The position numbers and the translations under genes are program-made. This document shows positions 9,675 to 16,817 of a DNA stretch of 35,732 bases, in pieces. The DNA is from Candidatus Brocadiaceae bacterium. GTDB taxonomy: Bacteria; Planctomycetota; Brocadiia; SM23-32. How positions within the stretch are numbered: position 1 is the stretch's first letter; each line of letters starts with the position of its first letter. The DNA is taken from contig JAAYEJ010000049.1 of NCBI GenBank assembly GCA_012728835.1, positions 1 through 35,732 on the forward strand, given 5' to 3'. A model generated the notes under the pieces. It saw only the letters and a program-made list of their open reading frames with translations, was not told where the DNA came from and did no database searches.

Positions 9675-11209
9675 ATCGATCGGTCCAGCCATGAAGGCGT
9701 GCGATGCGGCAGGGCCGCGAGCCGGTGCGTCAGGTCCCGTGTGGCCGCATAGGCGTCCGCGTAGACCCGGTACACCTCCGCGTAGGCGGCCGTGCGGGCC
9801 GGGTCGGGTTCGAACGTGTGCACGTCCACGAGCGCCTCCGCGCACGCAACGGCTTCCCCGAAGGAACCGTAGACGCCCGCCGCCATGCCCCCGAGCAGAG
9901 CGGCCCCGAGGGCGCCCGTCTCCTGCAACGCCGCCACGCCCAGCGGACGGGCCAGCACGTCGGCCTTCAACTGGTTCAGGAAGGCGTTCGCCGTCGGCCC
10001 GCCGACCGCTCGGATGTGCCGGAGGGGCGCCGGCGCGATCGCGTCCGCACACTCCACCAGTTGCCGGAGTGCGAACGCGACCCCCTCGAAGATTGCCCGG
10101 GCGATGTCTGCGCGGGTCGTGGACGAGGTCAGGCCGAGCAGGGCGCCCCGCGCCAGCGGGTCCCAGACGGGCGTCCGTTCCCCCTGGAGGTAGGGCAGGA
10201 ACACGACGCCGCCGGCCCCCGGGGCGGCCGAGTCCGCCAGGGACGTCATCTCCTCCAATGCGAGGCCCGAGACTTCCCGGGCCGCCCACGCAGCGGCCGC
10301 CCCGCTGGAGGTCGTCGTGCCGATGCTCAGCCACGCCTCGCGCGGCACATACGCGGAGTTCGCGCACCGGGGCTCCTCGGCGGGCCGGCGGGTGGGCAGG
10401 GCGGTGCAGTCGGTCGTGCCGGCGATGTAGATGAGCGTGTCGGCCGAATGCCCGCCCGCGCCCAGGACGCCGGCGGGCACATCGCCGGCGCCGCACGCGA
10501 CCGGCGTGCCGGGCCGCAGACCGGTGGCGTCCGCCGCCTTACGCGTCACTGCGCCGGCGGCCTCTCCGGAGCCGAGGATGGGCGGAAGGCGTGCGACGTC
10601 CACGCGCAGGAGCGCGCAGAGGTCATCCGACCACCTCCACGGATCGCGGATGTCCGTCAGCCCCGAGATGGCCGCGTGGCTCGGGTCGGTGAAGAAGCGG
10701 CCGGTCAGGCGGGCCGTCACGAACGTGTTGGCGAAGCCGAGCGTGTGGGCGCGTCGATACGCGTCCGTCCGTTCGTCCCGCAGCCACATCAGGCTCGTTG
10801 CGGCGCAGGTGCCGGGCACGAGCCTGTTGCCGGTCATCCGCTCATAGAGGCGTCGGCCGACGGCCCGTTCGACGGCGTGGACCTGGCGGGTGCTCCGGAG
10901 GTCGGAGTAGAGGATGGCCGGATGGAGCGCCCGCCCGGCGGCGTCGAGCGGGACGACGCACGGGAAGAGCGTCCCGAGGCCGACCGCAGCGAGTTCGTCC
11001 GGCCGGACCGAGGCCGCCGCACAGGCCGCGTGCAGGGCCGCCACGACGCCGTGCCACCAGTCCTGCGGCTTGCACTGCGTCCAGCCGGGCGCCGGGGATT
11101 GCACCGCGTGCCCCGCGCGGCCCAGCCCGAGCAGCCGTCCGGAGTCTGTGAAGACCCCGGCCTTGACGGCGGACGTGCCGACGTCCAGACCGAGCAGCAG
11201 TGGCGCCAT
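9671..11209 (-). CDS. xylB: FGGY-family carbohydrate kinase, xylulokinase-like
   Basis: A 512-residue two-lobed sugar kinase. The N-terminal phosphate-binding motif is LLGLDVGTSAVKAGVF. The substrate-lobe segment GWTQCKPQDWW fits xylulokinases. The C-terminal lobe has IAGTTDCTALP, FLPYLQGERTPVWDP and AVGGPTANAFLNQLKADV, where the FGGY nucleotide site lies. The start is the ATG at 11209, with GGGAG 6 nt upstream. It has its own promoter and is divergent from the aldo/keto reductase. No xylose isomerase is present, so the substrate (xylulose, ribulose or another ketose) is inferred from similarity only. Confidence 0.88.
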   Translation of the reverse strand: MAPLLLGLDVGTSAVKAGVFTDSGRLLGLGRAGHAVQSPAPGWTQCKPQDWWHGVVAALHAACAAASVRPDELAAVGLGTLFPCVVPLDAAGRALHPAILYSDLRSTRQVHAVERAVGRRLYERMTGNRLVPGTCAATSLMWLRDERTDAYRRAHTLGFANTFVTARLTGRFFTDPSHAAISGLTDIRDPWRWSDDLCALLRVDVARLPPILGSGEAAGAVTRKAADATGLRPGTPVACGAGDVPAGVLGAGGHSADTLIYIAGTTDCTALPTRRPAEEPRCANSAYVPREAWLSIGTTTSSGAAAAWAAREVSGLALEEMTSLADSAAPGAGGVVFLPYLQGERTPVWDPLARGALLGLTSSTTRADIARAIFEGVAFALRQLVECADAIAPAPLRHIRAVGGPTANAFLNQLKADVLARPLGVAALQETGALGAALLGGMAAGVYGSFGEAVACAEALVDVHTFEPDPARTAAYAEVYRVYADAYAATRDLTHRLAALPHRTPSWLDRSI

Positions 11210-11254
11210 GACGCACTCCCGGCGGGAGCCTCCGAGGCAAAGCACTCGGCGGCG

Positions 11255-11282
11255 AGTATATCCGGAGCCGGGGTCGTTTCAA
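11255..11282 (-). promoter_or_regulatory. promoter of the FGGY kinase
   Basis: Minus-strand TTGAAA (complement of 11277-11282), 16-bp spacer, TATACT (complement of 11255-11260), with about 40 nt to the ATG. Confidence 0.55.
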
Positions 11283-11316
11283 GCGATGTCCGTCGCGCCT
11301 GCCCCCACGGCCGCTC

Positions 11317-11344
11317 TTGCTTGCATCGGGGGGCGGCCTATAAT
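11317..11344 (+). promoter_or_regulatory. promoter of the aldo/keto reductase unit
   Basis: TTGCTT (11317-11322), 16-bp spacer, perfect TATAAT (11339-11344). Its -35 box is about 35 bp from that of the divergent kinase promoter, so one regulator could serve both. Confidence 0.5.
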
Positions 11345-11386
11345 GGCCAGGCGGTGAGGAACATCGAACAGGGAGGCAGCGGAACG

Positions 11387-11479
11387 ATGACGTGCGGGAC
11401 GCGCGATGCCGCACCCGGCACGTTCGAACTGGGCGGCATATACAGAAGCCTCTGGCATGAACTGGTCATCGGCGCATAG
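11387..11479 (+). CDS. possible 30-residue leader peptide
   Basis: An ATG with GGGAGG 10 nt upstream (11371-11376) opens a 30-codon frame ending in TAG, 24 bp before the aldo/keto reductase start and in the same frame as it. The peptide has no run of one amino acid that would suggest classical attenuation and no signal sequence. It lies in the transcribed leader predicted from the upstream TATAAT. It could be a real small protein, a regulatory upstream ORF, or chance. Confidence 0.3.
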   Translation: MTCGTRDAAPGTFELGGIYRSLWHELVIGA

Positions 11480-11503
11480 ACGGACCAGGGAAAGGCAAGG
11501 ACC

Positions 11504-12466
11504 GTGCAGTACAGAAGACTGAGCGGGACGGAACTGGATGTCTCGGTGATCTGCTTCGGGGGCATGACGGCGGGTTCGTACGGCACCTTCGGACACCAGG
11601 ATGACGAGGCGTCCATGCAGGCCGTGCGGGCGGCGCTCGAGGAGGGCATCAACTTCTTCGATACCGCGGAGGGCTACGGCGACGGCCACTCCGAGGACGT
11701 GCTCGGGCGCGCGCTGCAGGGCCGCCGGGAACAGGTGGTGATCGGCACCAAGGTCTCGCAGCGCCACCTGGACCGGGACCAGATGGCACGGGCGTGCAAC
11801 CGGAGCCTGCGGCTGCTGCGCACGGACTACCTGGACATCTACCACGTTCACTGGCCCAACCACGACGTCCCGTTTGCCGACGTCGTGGAACGGCTGGAGA
11901 GGTTGCGCGAGGCCGGCAAGGTGCGCTACTGGGGTGTGTCCAACTTCGGCCGTCAGGACCTGACCGATCTGCTGGCATGCGGCCGTCCCGCCGTCAACCA
12001 GGTGCCCTACAGCCTCCTGTGGCGGATTATCGAGCACGAGGTGCGGCCGCTCTGCATCGAGAACGGCGTGAGCATCATCTGCTACAGCCCGCTGGCCCAG
12101 GGGCTGCTGACCGGCAAGTTCGGCCGTCCGGACGAGGTGCCGCCGGAGCGGGCGCGCGCCCGCTACATGGCCGAAGCGGCGGAGCGTTCGTTCAAGGTGA
12201 TCGGCCTGCTGCGGGAGGTCAGCGACGAACTCGGCCAGCCGATGGCCGACGTGGCGCTGGCGTGGGCGCTGGCGCAGCCGGGCATCGCGTCCGTGCTGAC
12301 CGGGGTGCGGAGCGACGAGCAGGTCCGGCAGAACGCCCGCGCGGCCGACCTGACGCTGCCCGCCGCCGCCCTCGAGCGCCTCACGCAGGGCTCGGAGGCG
12401 CTCAGACAGGAGCTGGGCACGGACCCGGACATGTGGAACGCCGGGGAACGGTCGCGGTATCGCTGA
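11504..12466 (+). CDS. aldo/keto reductase
   Basis: A 320-residue NAD(P)H-dependent (alpha/beta)8 oxidoreductase. The catalytic tetrad is visible: Asp53 and Tyr58 (FFDTAEGYGDG), Lys83 (VIGTKVS) and His116 (IYHVHWP). The cofactor-binding C-terminal part includes YSPLAQGLLTGKF and a VLTGVRSDEQVRQN segment. The start is GTG with AAAGG about 8 nt upstream. It is followed 35 bp later by a Gfo/Idh/MocA oxidoreductase, which suggests a joint role in modifying a sugar or polyol. The substrate is unknown. Confidence 0.92.
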   Translation: MQYRRLSGTELDVSVICFGGMTAGSYGTFGHQDDEASMQAVRAALEEGINFFDTAEGYGDGHSEDVLGRALQGRREQVVIGTKVSQRHLDRDQMARACNRSLRLLRTDYLDIYHVHWPNHDVPFADVVERLERLREAGKVRYWGVSNFGRQDLTDLLACGRPAVNQVPYSLLWRIIEHEVRPLCIENGVSIICYSPLAQGLLTGKFGRPDEVPPERARARYMAEAAERSFKVIGLLREVSDELGQPMADVALAWALAQPGIASVLTGVRSDEQVRQNARAADLTLPAAALERLTQGSEALRQELGTDPDMWNAGERSRYR

Positions 12467-12501
12467 GGGCCCCGGTCACGGGGGCCGGGAGGAGGCGGCG
12501 C

Positions 12502-13575
12502 ATGGGTGTGCCGAGGATCGCGCTGGTCGGCGGGGGGACGTTCGGCCTGATGCACCTGCGGGCGTTCCGCCAGTTCCAGCACGATGGGCGTTGTGAGTTC
12601 CTCGCGCTGGCGGATGTGAACGAGCGCCTCCTGGAGGAGCGCGCCCGGGAGTTCGGGATGCGCGCCTACGCCGACTACCGGGAGATGCTCGAACGCGAGC
12701 GGCCGGACGCGGTCGCCGTCGCCACGCCGGACCACCTGCACCGCGAGATCGCCCTCGCCGCCCTTGCGCAGGGCGCCCACGTGTTCGTCGAGAAGCCCAT
12801 GGACACGACGGTGGAGGGCTGCACCGCCATGATCGAGGCCGGGCGGGACGCCGGCGTCCTCCTTCAGGTGGATTTCCACAAGCGGTACGACCCCTATCAT
12901 GCCGAACTTCGGCGGAGTGCCCGGCAGGGGAAGCTCGGCGAGATCGAGTATGCGTATGCCTGGATGGAGGACCGGATCGAGGTCCCCCGCTCATGGCTTG
13001 CGGCCTGGGCGGGCGAGTCCTCGCCGGCCTGGTTCCTCGGCATCCACATGGTGGACCTGGTCTGCTGGATCACCGGGTGCGGGGGGAGGCGGGTGCATGC
13101 GACGGGCGTGCGCAAGAAGCTCCGTTCGCTCGGGATCGACGCCTGGGACTCGGTCTGCTTCTCGGTGGAGATGGACCGGGACGTCACGTTCCAGTGCCAG
13201 ACCTCCTGGGTGCTGCCCGACGCATTCGAGGGGATCGTCAACCAGGGCATCCGCGTGGTGGGCACCGAGGGCCTCATGGAGGTCGACTCGCAGGACCGCG
13301 GCGCGCGGTGCTGCTTCGCCGCCGACGGGCGCATGGCCACCCCCAATCCGGGTTTCTTCCGCGAGGGGCGCGACCCGTGTGGCCGCGCCGTCTACGGTGG
13401 ATACGGCATCGACGCGATCCGGCATTTTGTCGACAACGTGTCGTTCCTGATGGACGGCGGGGCGCTGTCGGACCTGGCGGGGACCTACCCGAGCGGCGAA
13501 GACGGTCGGGAGGCGACCCGCATCGTGGCGGGCGTCCATGACGCCCTGCAGCGGCACGCAGCCGTGGACCTGTAG
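12502..13575 (+). CDS. Gfo/Idh/MocA family oxidoreductase
   Basis: A 357-residue NAD(P)-dependent sugar or inositol dehydrogenase-like protein. The N-terminal Rossmann fold opens with IALVGGGTFGLMHLRAF. The family EKP motif appears as VFVEKPMD at about residue 97, after AVATPDHLHREIALAAL. The C-terminal alpha/beta domain contains an HMVDLVCW helix with the His usually near the active site. GGGAGGAGG precedes the ATG by about 6 nt. It is probably co-transcribed with the aldo/keto reductase and runs up to the convergent GHMP kinase gene, 11 bp away. The substrate is unknown. Confidence 0.9.
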   Translation: MGVPRIALVGGGTFGLMHLRAFRQFQHDGRCEFLALADVNERLLEERAREFGMRAYADYREMLERERPDAVAVATPDHLHREIALAALAQGAHVFVEKPMDTTVEGCTAMIEAGRDAGVLLQVDFHKRYDPYHAELRRSARQGKLGEIEYAYAWMEDRIEVPRSWLAAWAGESSPAWFLGIHMVDLVCWITGCGGRRVHATGVRKKLRSLGIDAWDSVCFSVEMDRDVTFQCQTSWVLPDAFEGIVNQGIRVVGTEGLMEVDSQDRGARCCFAADGRMATPNPGFFREGRDPCGRAVYGGYGIDAIRHFVDNVSFLMDGGALSDLAGTYPSGEDGREATRIVAGVHDALQRHAAVDL

Positions 13576-13586
13576 CGCCGGGGCGG

Positions 13587-15239
13587 CTACTGCGGCATCA
13601 GCAGGCCCGCGCCTCCGACGGGGCTCACGGTCTGAGCCGCCGCCGGCAGGCCGCGCGGTTCGTAGTAGCCGCGTTCCAGGTGTCGGACGAGGTTCGCCGC
13701 CGCCGCCTTCTCGACGACGGCCACGATGCAGCCGCCGAGCCCCGCGCCGACCAGCCCGGCGCCCATCACCCCGTCCGTCTCCAGGGCCAGGTCCACCAGG
13801 ATGTCCAGCTCCTCGATGCTGGCTCCGTAGCCGCCGGGCTGCCGCCAGAGCCGGGCGCGCTCCGTGCGGTCGGACTCGCCCGAGTCCGCGTCGGCGATCA
13901 GGTCGTCCAACATCCGGTCGGAGACGGAGTTGTCGTAGGCGACCCGGCCGCTGCCGGCCCGCCGGGTGACGCGGTCGCCGTCGTGCGAGATGGTCATCAT
14001 CTGGCCGAAGGCCGCGACGTCGCCGCGGTTCAGCACGTCGGGGGCCATGGCAGCACGCGCGCACTCGCTGACGCCGTAGAGGCAGACGCCGCGCAGCGGG
14101 TATCCGCCGGCCGGTTCGGCGTGGCTTCCGAAGGTGCGTTCGAGAGCCGGGCGATCGTCGGGGAGCATCCGGAGGATCTCGCCTCGCGTCACGCGTTCGG
14201 GAACGGCCTGGAGCATGCGGTAGATGTCGGCCTCGCCCACGCCGAGGCGGGCGGGGTTCAGGTCGCGCAGGTGCTCCAGGCGGGGCGCCATCTCGGGGAA
14301 GCGCCTGCGGACCATCAGGAAGCCGATCACGTAGGACGACACGAGCTGGTTGAACATGTCGCGCACGGCCGAGGACTTCTCCGCCTTGCGGCCGCAGTTG
14401 GCCATGACGACGACGTAGTCGGAGGGGAAGGGCACCCAGTCCACGGAGAACGGGTGGGAGCCGATGTGCATGATGTGTCCGAGCCGGCCGAACTTGATCG
14501 CCGAGTGGTCGCCGCTGCCGCCGCGCGTGCCGATGTACCATTCGGCCAGCCCGCAGACGTCCACCAGGTCGCGGTCGGCGATCGGGAGGCCGTTGATGTG
14601 CCTGCATGCCTCGGCGGCGGCGACGACGAGCGCGGAGGAACTGCTCAATCCGGCGGCCGGCGGGATCAGGCCGTGGACGACGACGTTCATCCCGCGCAGA
14701 GGCGGATCGAATCGGCCTTCGTCCGTCGTGTTCAGGTGCTGAAGGTAGAGCACGGCGGACCTGACGTAGTCGGACCACGCGCCCGCACGGCCGGCACGGC
14801 GCCGCTCCTGCGCGCGCGCCTGCGTCCAGGCGTCCCAGTCGGGGATCTTCGTCCGGGGCAGTTCGTCGCCGATCGCGAAGGCGTCGTCCGGGTACCGGGC
14901 CGGGTCCGTGTTGGCCAGGACCACGCGGTCGTCGTCCCGGGGCTCGGCGATCAGGAGCAGTTCGCTGATGGCGATGGGGTTGACGTGACCGCCCCGGTGA
15001 TCGACGTGCATGCCGAGCAGGTTGACGCGGCCCGCGGAGCGCACGACCAGCGCGGGGGCCGCCGTCCCGTACGCGGCGGCGAACGCCTCCAGCGCCCGGC
15101 GGAACTCGGCCGCCTTCCCGGCCAGCAGGGCCTCGTCATCGCCGTACAGGTCGCGCAGTGCGCCGAGACATCCCCCGCCCGAAGTCCCCAGAGCGGCCAG
15201 CCACTCCGACACCGTCCGAACGCCCGTGATCCGCTTCAA
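13587..15239 (-). CDS. galactokinase-like GHMP kinase
   Basis: A 550-residue GHMP-superfamily sugar kinase, longer than typical GalK (about 390). It has the three GHMP motifs: GRVNLLGMHVDHRGGHVN (galactokinase signature), PPAAGLSSSSALVVAAA (phosphate-binding loop) and GAGLGGCIVAVV near the C-terminus. The conserved Glu of the GEHTDY signature is Met (GMHVDH). That residue touches the sugar in galactokinases, so the substrate may not be galactose. The catalytic-type Asp is kept in GSGDHSAIKFG. The start is a TTG with GGGGG 7 nt upstream; no ATG fits. It lies 117 bp after nagA in one operon, so an amino sugar such as GalNAc or GlcNAc is a reasonable guess. Confidence 0.82.
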   Translation of the reverse strand: MKRITGVRTVSEWLAALGTSGGGCLGALRDLYGDDEALLAGKAAEFRRALEAFAAAYGTAAPALVVRSAGRVNLLGMHVDHRGGHVNPIAISELLLIAEPRDDDRVVLANTDPARYPDDAFAIGDELPRTKIPDWDAWTQARAQERRRAGRAGAWSDYVRSAVLYLQHLNTTDEGRFDPPLRGMNVVVHGLIPPAAGLSSSSALVVAAAEACRHINGLPIADRDLVDVCGLAEWYIGTRGGSGDHSAIKFGRLGHIMHIGSHPFSVDWVPFPSDYVVVMANCGRKAEKSSAVRDMFNQLVSSYVIGFLMVRRRFPEMAPRLEHLRDLNPARLGVGEADIYRMLQAVPERVTRGEILRMLPDDRPALERTFGSHAEPAGGYPLRGVCLYGVSECARAAMAPDVLNRGDVAAFGQMMTISHDGDRVTRRAGSGRVAYDNSVSDRMLDDLIADADSGESDRTERARLWRQPGGYGASIEELDILVDLALETDGVMGAGLVGAGLGGCIVAVVEKAAAANLVRHLERGYYEPRGLPAAAQTVSPVGGAGLLMPQ

Positions 15240-15356
15240 CGGCGTGCCCCCTGATGCACGTGGGAGAGAGGGTCCAACCGGCCTGACACACGCAGCATGC
15301 GTCCTCCACAGGTTCCGCCGAGCCGGCGGCGCCCCGCAGGGCGTCCGCACGTCCGC

Positions 15357-16541
15357 TCAGCGGCCGTTCCCTTGCTCGAAGACGGTACGGCCCTGCAGGA
15401 TGGTCCTGACGACCTCGATGCGGGCGGCCGCCTCGTCCCAGCGGAACAGGAGCAGGTCGGCGTCCTTGCCGGGCTCGATGGATCCGTAGCGGTCGTCGAT
15501 GCCCAGAAGGCGGGCCGGGTTGAGGGTGGCCATCCGCACGGCCTCGGCCAGCGAGACCTCCCCCAGGCGCACGGCGTTGGCGACGCCCCGGGCCAGTTCC
15601 AGCGAGGAACCGGCCAGGAACGGGGTGCCCTTGAGCTGGATCTTCCCCGCCGGCGTCAGCACGACGGGACGGCCCGCGAACTCGTACTCCCCTGCGGGCA
15701 GGCCGGCGATGTTGACGGCGTCGCTGACCAGGATCGTGCGCGCGACCTGCTTGCCGCGGATCATGCACTTGAGCACGTACCCCGGCAGGTGGTGGCCGTC
15801 CGGGATGACGCTGGCCCACAGCCGGTCCTCGGCCATCTGGCGCCAGATGTAGTTCTCATGCCGCGGCAGCAGGGCATGTGACCCGTTGCCCAGGTGCGTC
15901 GACAGGCGGGCGCCCGCCTCTACCGCGCGGTCTACGTCCGCCGGCGATGCGTTCGTGTGGCCGATGGCCGGCACGATCCCGGCCTCGCTCAGGCGTTCGA
16001 TGAACGCCGTCGCACCCGGGAGTTCGGGCGCCAGCGTCACGATGCCGATGCGTCCGCCGGAGGCGTCCTGCAGGCGGCGGAACTCGTCCCACTCCGGCGG
16101 GCGCACGTGGTCCTGCGGATGCGCCCCGCGCGGGCCTTCGTCGGGCGAGATGCAGGGGCCTTCCACGTGGACGGCGGGGATGGCCGCGGCGACCGCTTCG
16201 TCCGCGCATGCCGCGTTGACCGCGCGCAGGCAGGCGGCCATGTGGTCGAACGACGCCGTCACGACCGTGGGGCAGCAGAGTGCAACGCCGGCGCTGCCGA
16301 GCGCCCGCACGACCGCTGCGGCCTCCTCGGGGCCTGCGTCCGGCCGGTTGAAGTCGTGCCCCGCGAACCCGTTCACCTGCACGTCCAGCAGGGCCGGGGC
16401 GAGCATGAACTCCGGGCCGCCCAGAACGTCTCCCTCGAGCGCGGCGCCCTCTGCCCGGGGCGCCACTGACCGAATCCGGCTGCCCTCGGTCTCGACGACC
16501 TGAACGCCCTCCCGACCGACAACACGACCGACGATCCGCAT
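15357..16541 (-). CDS. nagA: N-acetylglucosamine-6-phosphate deacetylase
   Basis: A 394-residue amidohydrolase removing acetate from GlcNAc-6-P. Metal and substrate motifs are in order: DVQVNGFAGHDFN, HVEGPCISPDEGPRGAH (HxEGP metal ligands), GHTNAS, STHLGNGSH, IPDGHHLP and the catalytic Asp in VSDAVN. The N- and C-terminal small beta domain is complete (SIEPGKDADLLLF). The start is the ATG at 16541, with GGGAGG close upstream. It is first in an operon with the GHMP kinase. No nagB or PTS gene is present, so the phosphorylated sugar must be made elsewhere, perhaps by a kinase. Confidence 0.9.
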   Translation of the reverse strand: MRIVGRVVGREGVQVVETEGSRIRSVAPRAEGAALEGDVLGGPEFMLAPALLDVQVNGFAGHDFNRPDAGPEEAAAVVRALGSAGVALCCPTVVTASFDHMAACLRAVNAACADEAVAAAIPAVHVEGPCISPDEGPRGAHPQDHVRPPEWDEFRRLQDASGGRIGIVTLAPELPGATAFIERLSEAGIVPAIGHTNASPADVDRAVEAGARLSTHLGNGSHALLPRHENYIWRQMAEDRLWASVIPDGHHLPGYVLKCMIRGKQVARTILVSDAVNIAGLPAGEYEFAGRPVVLTPAGKIQLKGTPFLAGSSLELARGVANAVRLGEVSLAEAVRMATLNPARLLGIDDRYGSIEPGKDADLLLFRWDEAAARIEVVRTILQGRTVFEQGNGR

Positions 16542-16582
16542 GACGCCTCCCGTTCCATCCATGGCAGGTAAACGACCGCTTC

Positions 16583-16611
16583 AGGCTACCGCCCGGGGCG
16601 GCGGCTGTCAA
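16583..16611 (-). promoter_or_regulatory. promoter of the nagA-GHMP kinase operon
   Basis: Minus-strand TTGACA (complement of 16606-16611), 17-bp spacer, TAGCCT (complement of 16583-16588), about 40 nt before the nagA ATG. Its -35 box is only 7 bp from the -35 box of the divergent tRNA promoter. Confidence 0.65.
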
Positions 16612-16618
16612 CCGCGCC

Positions 16619-16648
16619 TTGACACCGGACCGGCCCAGCCGATAGAAT
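16619..16648 (+). promoter_or_regulatory. promoter of tRNA-Val
   Basis: TTGACA (16619-16624), 18-bp spacer, TAGAAT (16643-16648), ending 11 bp before the mature tRNA 5' end. Confidence 0.75.
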
Positions 16649-16659
16649 CGCCGGTCCCT

Positions 16660-16736
16660 GGGCGGTTAGCTCAGTTGGTTAGAGCGCCAGCTCGACAAGC
16701 TGGAGGCCACTGGTTCGAGTCCAGTACCGCCCACCA
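16660..16736 (+). tRNA. tRNA-Val (GAC), with encoded CCA
   Basis: A full cloverleaf of 77 nt: acceptor stem GGGCGGT/ACCGCCC, D arm GCTC/GAGC, anticodon stem CCAGC/GCTGG, T arm ACTGG-TTCGAGT-CCAGT, discriminator A and encoded CCA. The anticodon loop reads TCGACAA, giving anticodon GAC for valine codons GUC/GUU. The base before the anticodon (position 33) is C, whereas nearly all elongator tRNAs have U. All stems are fully paired, so a degenerate gene seems unlikely. Confidence 0.95.
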
Positions 16737-16781
16737 TCCCTGCCGTTTCCCCCCCTCAGATTCCCGCTCCCGGTGCGTCGC

Positions 16782-16811
16782 TTGACCCCGCGCGGGCCCG
16801 GTGCCTACCAT
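16782..16811 (+). promoter_or_regulatory. promoter of lon-like gene, predicting a leaderless mRNA
   Basis: TTGACC (16782-16787), 18-bp spacer, TACCAT (16806-16811). A transcription start 7 bp after the -10 box falls at 16818, the A of the ATG chosen for the Lon homologue. No Shine-Dalgarno sequence precedes that ATG. Confidence 0.5.
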
Positions 16812-16817
16812 GCTGGT

